Shown: piece after piece, positions 1 to 7,385 of the stretch
Position numbering within the stretch: the stretch's first letter is position 1
Layout of the letters: each line of letters begins with the position of its first letter
Assembly (NCBI RefSeq): GCF_023715365.1
Contig: NZ_JAMBNZ010000005.1
Span: forward strand, 1-64,000
DNA length: 64,000 nt
Reading direction: 5' to 3'
Origin: Georgenia satyanarayanai
GTDB lineage: Bacteria > Actinomycetota > Actinomycetes > Actinomycetales > Actinomycetaceae
Notes under the pieces: model-generated
Told to the model about the DNA's origin: nothing
Database searches by the model: none
What the model saw: only the letters and a program-made list of their open reading frames with translations
Position numbers and translations under genes: made by a program

Positions 1-108
1 GCCGAGCAATTCAACGTCTGGCCAGCACGCATATCCGACATCGAACGCGGCAAGAGGCGAGATGACGACTTCGCCAGCACCTACCGCCAGTGGCTCCTCG
101 CCGCTTGA
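1..108 (+). CDS. C-terminal tail of a transposase-like protein (partial)
   Basis: An open frame enters from the left edge and ends at TGA 106-108, leaving 35 residues. The tail reads like a helix-turn-helix end (ISDIERGKRRDDDFA, then YRQWL). From memory this pattern occurs at the C-terminus of small actinobacterial transposase-associated proteins, but the N-terminal part lies outside the window, so the family cannot be fixed. Location beside IS remnants fits a mobile origin. Confidence 0.4.
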   Translation, partial: AEQFNVWPARISDIERGKRRDDDFASTYRQWLLAA

Positions 109-478
109 CAGTCCATAGGAGCATCATCCGAGCTCCGCCCGTCCTCGGGCAGCTTCGGACCTCCGCCGTCCGGAGATGGGCACCGCAGAGGAGGCGGCGA
201 GGCGAGCCACAACGCCGTCATCTCACTGGTCCTGACCAAGGCGCCCCCACTTCCGACGACGACGGCGGTCAGGGCATGATCCCGAGCGGTCTACGCGCCG
301 CTGCTCAGTGCCGTGGGTGTCTTCACAGCCGCAGTCTTTCAGTCACCACGGACCACCTCCGCACTTACGAGCGTCGCGCGGGCACCCGCCACACGCTAAG
401 CCCTTCCTAAATGTGTGTGCACCCCCGGCCGATGCGGGCCCGGTCCCGATGGCGGATCGTGAGCCGGAACAAGTGCTC
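109..478. other. Gene-free stretch
   Basis: No frame here reads like a protein: the open frames are arginine- and proline-rich shadows. No convincing promoter, repeat or RNA was seen. Base use is slightly less GC-rich than in the core region, as expected beside insertion sequences. Confidence 0.5.
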
Positions 479-1126
479 TCAGGAGCCCGAGGATCTCTGT
501 GGCCAGGAGGCCCACCCTTCAGTGAGGTCACAGAGGATGGGCTTGGCGGCTTCGAAACGCTCTGCCGGGATCTCCTCGGCGCGGGATCTTCCGGAGTTTG
601 CACCGTCGGGATAGGTGAACGCGTACTCGACCCAAGGCTGGGGTCCGTCTTCGATGCCCTCCCGGTAGTGTCCGGTGATGACCGCGAGCACTTGCTGCTC
701 TAGTAGGTCGGCTTCAGTGGTCCAGTTGGAGTCGCACGCGTCGCAGCCGCATACCGGATAGTGGAAGTCGTGCAGCAAACCGGCGTGCAGAAAGATGCCG
801 GGGTAGGCAGTGAACACGAACGTCAGCGCGGCGCATGCCGGGTCGTTGGGCTGGATGCGCACCGCGCGTAGGAATTCAGGAGCTGGGCGGAGCAGATCTC
901 CAGCGGTCCCCTCACCCTCGGTGAGTCGGACGTCGTAGGTAGCGCGCAGATGTGAGATGAGGGCATCAGCCACTGTGTGGAGTGGTGCGAAGCGCTCGGG
1001 ATGGGTGTCGACCGAGTAAGTCTCTTCCGGCGGTGACCCGCTCCACCGGTTCCCGTAGTCGATGATCTGGCCGTCTGCGTCATGGAAGACCGGTGCAACG
1101 ACCGAGGGCCGGTTATACGCGCTCAC
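479..1126 (-). CDS. DUF6226 family protein
   Basis: A 215-residue protein of unknown function. It has the features I associate with DUF6226: an N-terminal segment FHDADGQIIDYGNRW, then PPEETYSVDTHPERF, and a central region with a Cys pair (CGCDAC) that may bind metal. No signal peptide or membrane segment is visible. The frame stays open 39 codons further upstream, but I chose GTG at 1126 because GGGAGG lies about 8 nt before it and the upstream residues look non-coding. It stands alone between IS remnants, which suggests accessory DNA. Function unknown; assignment to the family is from memory of conserved motifs. Confidence 0.7.
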   Translation of the reverse strand: MSAYNRPSVVAPVFHDADGQIIDYGNRWSGSPPEETYSVDTHPERFAPLHTVADALISHLRATYDVRLTEGEGTAGDLLRPAPEFLRAVRIQPNDPACAALTFVFTAYPGIFLHAGLLHDFHYPVCGCDACDSNWTTEADLLEQQVLAVITGHYREGIEDGPQPWVEYAFTYPDGANSGRSRAEEIPAERFEAAKPILCDLTEGWASWPQRSSGS

Positions 1127-1480
1127 CTCCTCATCCTCCCGCACCCGAGCGCGAAGGACGTCCTTTCGATCACTCCCCACGCCACGGCGCGCTAGTAATC
1201 CGGTTCTCCCGCAGGGCTCAGGGCGGGGGCTACGGTCAAACACCTCCGCGTGTCCGCCGTGGGATTCAGGTCGAGACTGCCTCGACGGTGGACACGGTCC
1301 CGTGTGAGGAACCGGCCGCGGGTCACGCCGAGCTCGCCGTCCTCCTCGGCGTGGAGATCAGCCTCGTCCCGCAGGGGATCCCTTCCACGTCGTACGCCTG
1401 ACCGGCGACGCGCTGGACCGCTGCCGCCGCCGCACGCTCTCTCTCGGAATACGACCTACCTATCGGGCTCGAAGTCATGC
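1127..1480. other. Gene-poor spacer with possible coding debris
   Basis: No complete gene is visible. One plus-strand frame ending at about 1401 gives a protein-like stretch (GHAELAVLLGVEISLVPQG) but has no credible start, so it may be the remnant of a lost gene. The right side runs into the ISL3 remnant. Confidence 0.35.
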
Positions 1481-2177
1481 GGCTCTTCGGACATTCGGTG
1501 GGGATCACGTCTTGAGGCCTCCGGCGACGAGGAGCATACGGAGACGGTAGTTGTCGCGGTTGCGGTAGCCGCGGGCGAGGCGGCGGTGGAGCTCGATGAT
1601 GCCGTTGATGGCCTCGGTGCCGCCGTTGTTGGAGCGGTTGGTGGTGAAGTAGGCCAAGAACGCGTCCTTCCAGCGGCGTAGCGTCCGCCCGAGTCTCGCG
1701 ATCTCGGGGATGGGGCAGGTGTGGAAGATGCTCAGGGTGCGTTCGGCCATGACCCGGCCGGCGGTCAGGTCGGCGCAGCGGTAGGCGGCCCTGAGGTCTT
1801 GGGCGCAGCGCCAGGCGAGGTAGACGGCCTGGTGGGCCTCGTCGGTCTCGATCGCTGCCGCGAGGCGAGTGAGTTGGCGGTCGGTGAGGTTCTCCGCGCC
1901 GGCGCGCAGGATTCTCTGGATGCCGTAGAGCGGGTCGCCCTTGCGGCCGCGGTGTCCCAGGGTCTCTTGCTGGACGCGGCGACGGACCTCATCAACGGCC
2001 TGGGTACCGAGCTTGACGACGTGAAAGGCGTCCAGCACGGCGGTGGCGTCGGCGAGCTCGTCGGCGATCGCGGTCTTGTAGCCGGCGAAGGGGTCCAGCG
2101 CCGCGACCTGCACCCCGGCACGGAAGTCGGCGCTACGGTCGGTGAGCCAGTCGGCGTAGGCCTTGCCCGAGCGGCCG
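1481..2177 (-). mobile_element. ISL3-family insertion sequence remnant
   Basis: The remnant consists of the 3' part of an ISL3 transposase gene plus a presumed outer end. GGCTCTTCGG at 1481-1490 resembles the GGCTCTT starts common at ISL3-family tips and lies 15 nt beyond the transposase stop codon. The opposite half of the element is missing, being replaced abruptly by an IS3-family element at 2178. Confidence 0.65.
1505..2177 (-). pseudogene. ISL3-family transposase, C-terminal half
   Basis: Reading leftward from the IS3 junction, the frame begins inside the transposase (FTGRSGKAYADWL) and continues to TGA at 1505, about 224 residues. DDE-type landmarks of the ISL3 catalytic domain are visible: Asp in ALDPFAGYKTA, Asp in VLDAFHVVKL, and Glu in GGTEAINGIIE followed by HRRLARGYRN. 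The zinc-finger/HTH N-terminal half is absent, so the protein cannot bind its own ends and is presumably dead. No matching N-terminal half was found on the other side of the IS3 element. Confidence 0.85.
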
Positions 2178-2202
2178 GTGAACCGCCCCGGGTTCGATGG
2201 AG
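2178..2202. repeat. IS3 element terminal inverted repeat, left
   Basis: These 25 bases are the exact reverse complement of 3516-3540. They begin GTGAACCGCC and end GATGGAG. Confidence 0.9.
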
Positions 2203-2205
2203 AGT

Positions 2206-3177
2206 TCAGTTGTTGGCTGTGATGAGGGTGTCTGTGTCCTCGGTGGCGTGATACCGGGCCTCGAAGGTCACCGGTGAATTGTATCCCAAGCTTGAGTGCA
2301 GGCGCTCATTGTTGCACCAATCGGCCCACATCATGGTGGCCAGCTCGACATCCTCTAAGGTCTTGAAGGGCCGGTTGTGAAAGATGTCGGTCTCGATGCA
2401 CTCGCTCTTGTATAGTCCGATAATAGATTCCATGAGTGCATTGTCGTACGCGTCGCCCACGCTCCCGATCGACGGTGCGATCGCCTCGAGGGCGAGTCGC
2501 TCAGTGAAGCGCACAGAAGTGTATTGACTCCCTGCGTCGGAATGGTGAATCAAGCCTTCTGGGATCGGGTCCCCGGAGGCGTCCCGGAACCAGATTGCCA
2601 TTCGCAAGGCATTGGTGACAAGATCGGCGTGCATGGTACTTTGCACATGCCAACCGACAATGCGCTGAGCGAAGACGTCGACAATGAATGCCACGTAGAC
2701 GAACCCAGACCACGTGCGCACATATGTGAAGTCCGCGATCCAGGTGTGATTCGGAGACGGGGCGGCGAACTGTCGGCCCAGCAGGTCCGCGGCGCGCTGA
2801 CCCTCATCTGCTGGCACCGTGGTGCGCACCCGACGGCCGCGCAGCACGCCGCGCCAGCCAGCCTCGCGCATGATGCGCGCGACCGTGCAGCGGGCCACGG
2901 TGATGCCCATGGCGCGCAGCTGGTGCCAGGTCTTGCGATAGCCGTACAGGCTCACAGCCGTGGCCCTCCACGCTCCGGTCAATTCATCGCGCTTGAACCG
3001 CAGGTCGAATATGGCATTGCGGATATACGCCTCGTGAATGTCCCTGTCGCTGGGTCGGCGCGATCGCCACGCATAGTAGGTGCTCGGGGCGATCTTGCAG
3101 CCGTGCTCGGTCAGCACGGCGCAGATCGGCTCGACCCCGAAACGCTCCTTGTGGCTTTCGATGAAGTGGCAGATCAC
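2206..3177 (-). CDS. IS3-family transposase OrfB (rve integrase core)
   Basis: A 323-residue catalytic subunit. An N-terminal HTH_21-like region (STYYAWRSRRPSD) is followed by the retroviral-integrase fold with the DDE triad: Asp in HTWIADFTYV, Asp in IHHSDAGSQYTS, and Glu in YDNALMESIIGLYKSE. The C-terminus has the usual NNERLHSSLGYNSP motif. The start is GTG at 3177, whose last two bases overlap the OrfA stop codon (GTGA), so translation is probably coupled. I saw no A-rich slippery run of the kind used for OrfAB fusion in many relatives. All catalytic residues are present, so it may be active. Confidence 0.92.
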   Translation of the reverse strand: MICHFIESHKERFGVEPICAVLTEHGCKIAPSTYYAWRSRRPSDRDIHEAYIRNAIFDLRFKRDELTGAWRATAVSLYGYRKTWHQLRAMGITVARCTVARIMREAGWRGVLRGRRVRTTVPADEGQRAADLLGRQFAAPSPNHTWIADFTYVRTWSGFVYVAFIVDVFAQRIVGWHVQSTMHADLVTNALRMAIWFRDASGDPIPEGLIHHSDAGSQYTSVRFTERLALEAIAPSIGSVGDAYDNALMESIIGLYKSECIETDIFHNRPFKTLEDVELATMMWADWCNNERLHSSLGYNSPVTFEARYHATEDTDTLITANN

Positions 3178-3488
3178 CGCAGTGGCGGGTCGAGCTCCCG
3201 CGCGAAGAAAGACGCTGCCGCTTTCAGGATGTCATTCGCCCGGCGAAGTTCCCGAACTTCACGTTCGAGCTCCTTCACCCGCGCCGGGTCGACAGTAGGG
3301 ACGCTGGGCGTCTTACCGAGGGCCTGGCCATCGGCGTTCTTCACCCACACGCGTAGGCTTTCAATTCCGATATCCAACTTGTTGGCTACGGCCTTGACCG
3401 CGCCGTAGCGCGTTTCATAGTCCTTCTCGCATTCGAGCACCATCCGGACCGCGCGCTCCTTGAGCTCCTGCGGGTATCGCTTCGACAT
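3174..3488 (-). CDS. IS3-family transposase OrfA (HTH subunit)
   Basis: A 104-residue DNA-binding subunit with a helix-turn-helix (YPQELKERAVRMV, then GAVKAVANKLDIGIESLRVWV) and a C-terminal leucine-zipper-like helix (VKELEREVRELRRANDILK). This is the standard layout of IS3 OrfA proteins, which bind the element ends and pair with OrfB. The ATG at 3488 was preferred over a start 11 codons upstream because GGGAGG lies 9 nt before it and protein similarity begins there. Confidence 0.92.
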   Translation of the reverse strand: MSKRYPQELKERAVRMVLECEKDYETRYGAVKAVANKLDIGIESLRVWVKNADGQALGKTPSVPTVDPARVKELEREVRELRRANDILKAAASFFARELDPPLR

Positions 3489-3515
3489 AAGTCCGATCCT
3501 CCCAAGATCGCGACC

Positions 3516-3540
3516 CTCCATCGAACCCGGGGCGGTTCAC
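3516..3540. repeat. IS3 element terminal inverted repeat, right
   Basis: A perfect 25-bp partner of the repeat at 2178-2202. It lies about 28 bp before the OrfA start and could also overlap the transposase promoter, as in other IS3 elements. Confidence 0.9.
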
Positions 3541-3961
3541 ACCGCTCGGGAGACGGCCCGGGAGCTCGTGATGTTCATGCAGCGACCCGGTGGCCAGAGC
3601 CAGTTCTCCACGGCTCTGCGAACCCCACCGACCCGCCAGCCGCAGCTGCGCTCGCTCATGGACACCGTGATTGCCGAGCCTGCGGCGGAGCACACGGTGA
3701 TGTCCATGGCCGCCGCCGACGGGGTCAGCGAGCGCCACCTCACCCGCCTGTTCCGCCCGCTGGCTTGAGCAGGTACGCGTCGACGCCGCCCGGTCGCTGG
3801 TCCTCGACGGCCACACCCTCGCGCGCGTCGCCGAGCTGTGCGGCCTCGGCAGTGACGAGACGCTCCGCCGCGCCTTCATCCGCCACCTCGGCACGACGCC
3901 GTCAACCTATCGCGAGCGGTTCAGCACCACGAGCCCCACCGGGCGAACGCGCCTGCTGTAG
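3541..3961 (+). pseudogene. Truncated and frameshifted GlxA-type AraC-family regulator
   Basis: The C-terminal half of a GlxA-like transcription activator. The first part (3543-3766) reads TARETARELVMFMQRPGGQSQF and enters the first HTH (MSMAAADGVSERHLTRLFR). The second part continues in another frame from 3767 (EQVRVDAARSLVLDG, then VAELCGLGSDETLRRAF and TTPSTYRERF), ending at TAG 3959-3961. A small frame change near 3765 therefore interrupts the AraC DNA-binding domain. The amidase-like N-terminal domain is missing, being cut off exactly at the IS3 end. The gene cannot be functional. Confidence 0.85.
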
Positions 3962-4000
3962 TCGTCGACGGCCCCTCCCCTGACGCGACCTGTCGGTCGC

Positions 4001-4744
4001 TCAGCCGCCCTCCGCCGTCGAGCACCGACCGACGCACTGGTCGACCTCATGCACCGTCACCCCCGTCTCCGTCAGCCCCTCGAGCGTCGCGGCGGCCCCC
4101 TCGAGGAGGAAGCCGCACCCGTCGACCGGCCACTGCGGTCGCACCGCCCGACCATCGTCGTCGACGAGGAAGATCGCCGGCTGCACCTCCATCTTGGCCA
4201 TGCACGCGCCGCTGCTTCGCGGCGCCGACTCGCGGGCCAGCGCGGCGAGGAACGGGTCCACGTCACCGGTGAGCGTGACCTCCTCGATGGTCAGCCGCTG
4301 AAGCACGTCCGCGTCCTCCTCCGCAACGGGGACATCGGGAAGCGGCTCGTCGGCACCGAGATCCTCGATCCTCGGGACCAGGGTGGGCGGGGCCGGCTCC
4401 TGGAGCATCGTCGTCATGGAGATCCTGCAGAGCACGACTCCGGCCGGCTGGAAGTCCGGAGGGACCGCCCCTGGCGTGGGGCCGGGGCTGCCGGTGTCCT
4501 GCGGGAACAGGGAGATACTGGTGACGACGTCGTCAGCGAGGCAGTCGGGGCCCGACTCAGCCACCTCCGCGAGGGGCGGCATGGTTGCGGGCGGCATGGT
4601 GGCGGCCGGGTCGGCCGGCGCGGGCTGTGTCCCGCAGGCTCCGAGGACGCACAGGCCCACAGCCGAGACGGTCAGTCGGCCCCACCGGCGGCCCCGTCGG
4701 CGGATCATGTCGCGGCGGAGATCTGCTGCACTGTCAGGGGTCAT
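4001..4744 (-). CDS. Putative lipoprotein
   Basis: About 247 residues with an Arg-rich N-terminus (RRRGRRWGR), a hydrophobic stretch (LTVSAVGLCVLGAC) and a lipobox LGAC, followed by a Pro/Ala-rich linker (ADPAATMPPATMPP). This predicts a lipid-anchored exported protein. Several further Cys residues could form disulfides. No known domain was recognised. The start is uncertain: ATG at 4744, 4708 or 4795 are all in frame and none has a clear Shine-Dalgarno; the lipobox is retained in each. It stands alone, followed by the divergent small genes at 4.9 kb. Confidence 0.6.
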   Translation of the reverse strand: MTPDSAADLRRDMIRRRGRRWGRLTVSAVGLCVLGACGTQPAPADPAATMPPATMPPLAEVAESGPDCLADDVVTSISLFPQDTGSPGPTPGAVPPDFQPAGVVLCRISMTTMLQEPAPPTLVPRIEDLGADEPLPDVPVAEEDADVLQRLTIEEVTLTGDVDPFLAALARESAPRSSGACMAKMEVQPAIFLVDDDGRAVRPQWPVDGCGFLLEGAAATLEGLTETGVTVHEVDQCVGRCSTAEGG

Positions 4745-4882
4745 GGCCTGATTGTGTCGACCGACCGAACCATCTTTCACGGTTCGGGGGGACATCGTCC
4801 TCGACGGCTCAGGATGCGCCGCCCGTGATGCCGGTCACACACTGGGACGGCCAGCATGTCCGCACCGACGAGGGAGATCACC

Positions 4883-5134
4883 ATGGCCACCGGGGAGACC
4901 GGCTTCGACGACGTCACCTTCAACCTCATCTCCGTGCAGTACCACGCACTGAAGGCCGGGCACGACTACGGACAGTACGTCCGCGACGCCCGCAACGCCG
5001 GCGAGGAGGACATCGCCCAGTTCTTCGAGCAGGTGATGAAGGAGGACTCCGAGCGGGCACACAGGTGCCACGAGCTCCTCCGGCAGCTCGGCGGTGGGAC
5101 CGACCAGACGTCACCGCAGCAGGGACCGGCCTGA
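4883..5134 (+). CDS. Small helical protein, ferritin-like type
   Basis: An 83-residue, mostly helical, acidic protein (FDDVTFNLISVQYHALKAGHDYGQYVRDA, shown here only in part as YHALKAGHDYGQY, then EEDIAQFFEQVMKEDSERA). The spacing of Glu and His residues recalls one half of a ferritin-like four-helix bundle, as in small actinobacterial proteins of unknown function, but metal binding is not shown. ATG 4883 was chosen over 4856 because GGGAG sits about 7 nt upstream. The next gene starts 31 nt after its stop, so the two are probably one transcript. Confidence 0.6.
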   Translation: MATGETGFDDVTFNLISVQYHALKAGHDYGQYVRDARNAGEEDIAQFFEQVMKEDSERAHRCHELLRQLGGGTDQTSPQQGPA

Positions 5135-5165
5135 CCAAGCACGTGACACGGACGAGGAGTGCAGC

Positions 5166-5345
5166 ATGAGCGAGAGCACCGCCGGAGACGTGCCCGTGGA
5201 GAACCCGCAGCACGCGTCCGCCCCTGAGGCACCTGACCGCGCCGCCCCGGAGACTCGGGAGGACACCCCCGACCTCACCGGCGCAGTGCCGCCAGAAGGA
5301 CCCGACCCCGACGCCGACGGCGAGGACCGCTTCGACGCCGGCTGA
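5166..5345 (+). CDS. Small acidic disordered protein
   Basis: A 59-residue protein rich in Asp, Glu, Pro and Ala with no hydrophobic core, hence probably disordered. GAGGAG lies 6-7 nt before the ATG, and GC-rich third positions support coding. It follows the ferritin-like gene closely and likely shares its promoter. Function unknown; such small acidic proteins often accompany stress genes in actinobacteria, but nothing in the sequence proves this. Confidence 0.5.
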   Translation: MSESTAGDVPVENPQHASAPEAPDRAAPETREDTPDLTGAVPPEGPDPDADGEDRFDAG

Positions 5346-5395
5346 TGAGTCCCGCCCTCGACCGACGATCATGGGAGTCGCCGGCGGTCGGTCGG

Positions 5396-5464
5396 CTGTC
5401 GGCGGAAGTCGACTGTCGGCGGTACGTCGGATGTAGGCGGTACGTCGGTTGTGGGCGGCGCGGC
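5396..5464. repeat. Degenerate 18-bp tandem repeat
   Basis: Four imperfect units with phase about 18 bp (TGT at 5397, 5414, 5432 and 5450), each built around TGTNGGCGGTACGTCGG. The array lies in the gene-free stretch 5346-5634, between the small acidic gene and the flotillin gene. Spacing of nearly two helical turns would suit side-by-side protein binding, though replication slippage explains it equally well. Confidence 0.6.
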
Positions 5465-5634
5465 ATGCTTGGCCGCTGGGGCGGCGGATGAGGGCGGCGG
5501 AAAGCGACAAGTGTCGCGGCTGCCGTCGGTAGGGTGGCCATGCCCGCCGGTCGGCGGGCACCAGCCATCGCCGGCAGCGCTCGCCGGTTGGAGGCTGCGC
5601 ACGGCCGTACCGCTCACCTGCATTTAGGAGCTCC

Positions 5635-7200
5635 ATGGAACTCGCCGGCACCGCCCTGATCGTCGTCGTGGCGGTCGTTGCCCTCATCGTCCTCGTCATC
5701 ATCGGCTTCATCTACGCCAAGGTGCGCTTCAAGATCGCCACCCCGGACGAGGCGCTCATCATCACCGGCCGCAAGAGCGGCAAGCCCGTCATCAACCCGG
5801 AGACCGGGGACGAGACCACAGACCTGTCCGGCCAGCGCGTCGTCATCGGCGGCGGCACGTTCGTCAAGCCGGTCTTCGAGCAGGTCGTGCGCCTGTCGCT
5901 GGCCTCCCAGAGCTTCTCGGTCGCCGCCGAGGACGCGACGACGAAGAGCGGTGTCGGCGTCACGCTGCGCTCCATCGCCGTCGTCAAGGTCGGTGGCACC
6001 GAGCGGATGGTGCGCGCCGCCGCGCAGCGCTTCGCCGGCCGCAGCCAGGAGCAGGTCATCGAGCAGCAGACGAGCGAGGTGCTCGTCGGTGTGCTCCGTA
6101 CGATCGCCGGAACGCTGACCGTCGAGTCAATCCTCTACGAGCGCCAGGAGTTCTCGAAGGAGGTCAAGGACATCGCCGTCCCGATGCTCGCCGAGCGAGG
6201 CCTCGTCCTGGAGAACTTCGAGATCCAGACCGTCGAGGACTCCGGCGACTACATCCGCAACCTCGGGCGCCCCCGGGCCGCCGCCGTCGCCCGTGACGCG
6301 GAGATCGCGGAGGCGCAGGCCCAGCAGGAGAGCACCGAGCGGTCCAACGAGGCCGCGGTCCAGATCGCCGAGTCGAACAAGGCCCTGGCCTTGCGCAACG
6401 CTCAGATCGCCCAGCAGACGGCGCAGGCCCAGGCCGAGGCCGAGGCGGCGAAGGAGCGCGCCGAGGCCGAGGCGCAGCAGGCCGTCCTCGTCGAGCAGGA
6501 GCAGGTCGCCGTGCGCCGGGCGGCGCTGCGCGAGCAGGAGCTGCAGACCGAGGTCCGCAAGCCCGCCGAAGCCCGTAAGTACGAGGCCGCGCAGGAGGCC
6601 GACGCCCGCAAGTACTCCGTCGAGCAGGAGGCGGAGGCCTCCAAGACGACCGCCATTCGCAAGGCCGAGGCGGAGGCCCAGCGCACCATCGCGCAGGCCG
6701 ACGCCGAGGCGTCCGCGGCCCGCGCCCGCGCTGAGGCCGACCTCGTCCAGCAACAGCGCCGTGCCGAGGGTGCCCTCGCCCTCGCCCGTGCGGAGGCGGA
6801 CGGCACCCAGGCCCGCGGTGAGGCGGAGGCCGCCGCCGAGCGCGCCAAGGGCGAGGCACGCGGTGCCGCGATCAAGGCCGAGTCCGACGCCTACCAGGCG
6901 TTCCCCGAGTCGGCCCGTCTCCAGATGATCCTCGACGCGCTGCCCCGCATGGCCCAGCCCTACGCGGACGCGCTCGGCAGCATCGACGACCTCACCGTCA
7001 TCGACAAGTCCGGCGCCTCGCGCCTCACCGAGCAGGTCTCCGTGGGTGTCCAGGAGCTCGGCACACTGCTCAAGGCCCAGACCGGCATCGACCTGCTCGA
7101 CCTCGTCCGCGGCCGCACGACGGACGCGCAGCAGCCCGCGCCGGTGGGCGTGGGGCGCACCGCTGCGGGCGACGACGGCGAGAGCAGCACCTCCGCCTGA
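5635..7200 (+). CDS. Flotillin-like SPFH-domain membrane protein
   Basis: A 521-residue scaffold protein of membrane microdomains. One N-terminal membrane helix (residues about 6-27, ALIVVVAVVALIVLVIIGF) is followed by an SPFH/Band 7 domain (about 30-200) and a long Ala/Glu-rich coiled coil (about 215-420, repeated AEAEAQ patterns), then a C-terminal flotillin region. This order and length match bacterial FloT/YqiK-type proteins. AGGAG lies 5 nt before the ATG. A strong hairpin follows the stop, so the gene is probably monocistronic. The array at 5396-5464 lies in its presumed promoter region. Confidence 0.88.
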   Translation: MELAGTALIVVVAVVALIVLVIIGFIYAKVRFKIATPDEALIITGRKSGKPVINPETGDETTDLSGQRVVIGGGTFVKPVFEQVVRLSLASQSFSVAAEDATTKSGVGVTLRSIAVVKVGGTERMVRAAAQRFAGRSQEQVIEQQTSEVLVGVLRTIAGTLTVESILYERQEFSKEVKDIAVPMLAERGLVLENFEIQTVEDSGDYIRNLGRPRAAAVARDAEIAEAQAQQESTERSNEAAVQIAESNKALALRNAQIAQQTAQAQAEAEAAKERAEAEAQQAVLVEQEQVAVRRAALREQELQTEVRKPAEARKYEAAQEADARKYSVEQEAEASKTTAIRKAEAEAQRTIAQADAEASAARARAEADLVQQQRRAEGALALARAEADGTQARGEAEAAAERAKGEARGAAIKAESDAYQAFPESARLQMILDALPRMAQPYADALGSIDDLTVIDKSGASRLTEQVSVGVQELGTLLKAQTGIDLLDLVRGRTTDAQQPAPVGVGRTAAGDDGESSTSA

Positions 7201-7206
7201 CACCAC

Positions 7207-7237
7207 CCGGCGGGCCCGGCACGTCCGGGCCCGCCGG
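7207..7237 (+). terminator. Hairpin terminator after flotillin
   Basis: A perfect 13-bp GC stem (7207-7219 with 7225-7237) and 5-nt loop begin 6 nt after the flotillin stop codon. There is no T-run, as is common in high-GC actinobacteria. Confidence 0.7.
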
Positions 7238-7385
7238 TGAGCGAGGTCATCCACGCGGCACCGCGCCGCGCCGATAGGGTGGGAGGTCGGAGCAGCCGGG
7301 ACCACCGCCCCTCGCTCCCCGGGCCCGACGACGCGCCTCCCAGTCCTGACCACCGGCGCCTGCGCCGTCGACCACGGGAGACCTC

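Larger units (their letters stand above)
2178..3540 (-). mobile_element. Complete IS3-family insertion sequence (1363 bp)
   Basis: The element has perfect 25-bp terminal inverted repeats (2178-2202 and 3516-3540) enclosing two overlapping transposase genes. IS3 elements usually create a 3-bp (sometimes 4-bp) target duplication. Here the three bases outside each end differ (CCG at the left, ACC at the right) and the flanks belong to unrelated broken genes. The element therefore looks intact, but its present position is the product of a later rearrangement such as recombination between two copies or an adjacent deletion. Confidence 0.9.

Noticed and set aside
3174-3177. Programmed -1 frameshift joining OrfA and OrfB
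   Set aside because: No A-rich slippery heptamer or following stem was seen near the junction; the GTGA overlap explains OrfB translation.
5396-5464. Possible CRISPR array
   Set aside because: Units are only about 18 bp, directly abutting with no spacers, and no cas genes are present.
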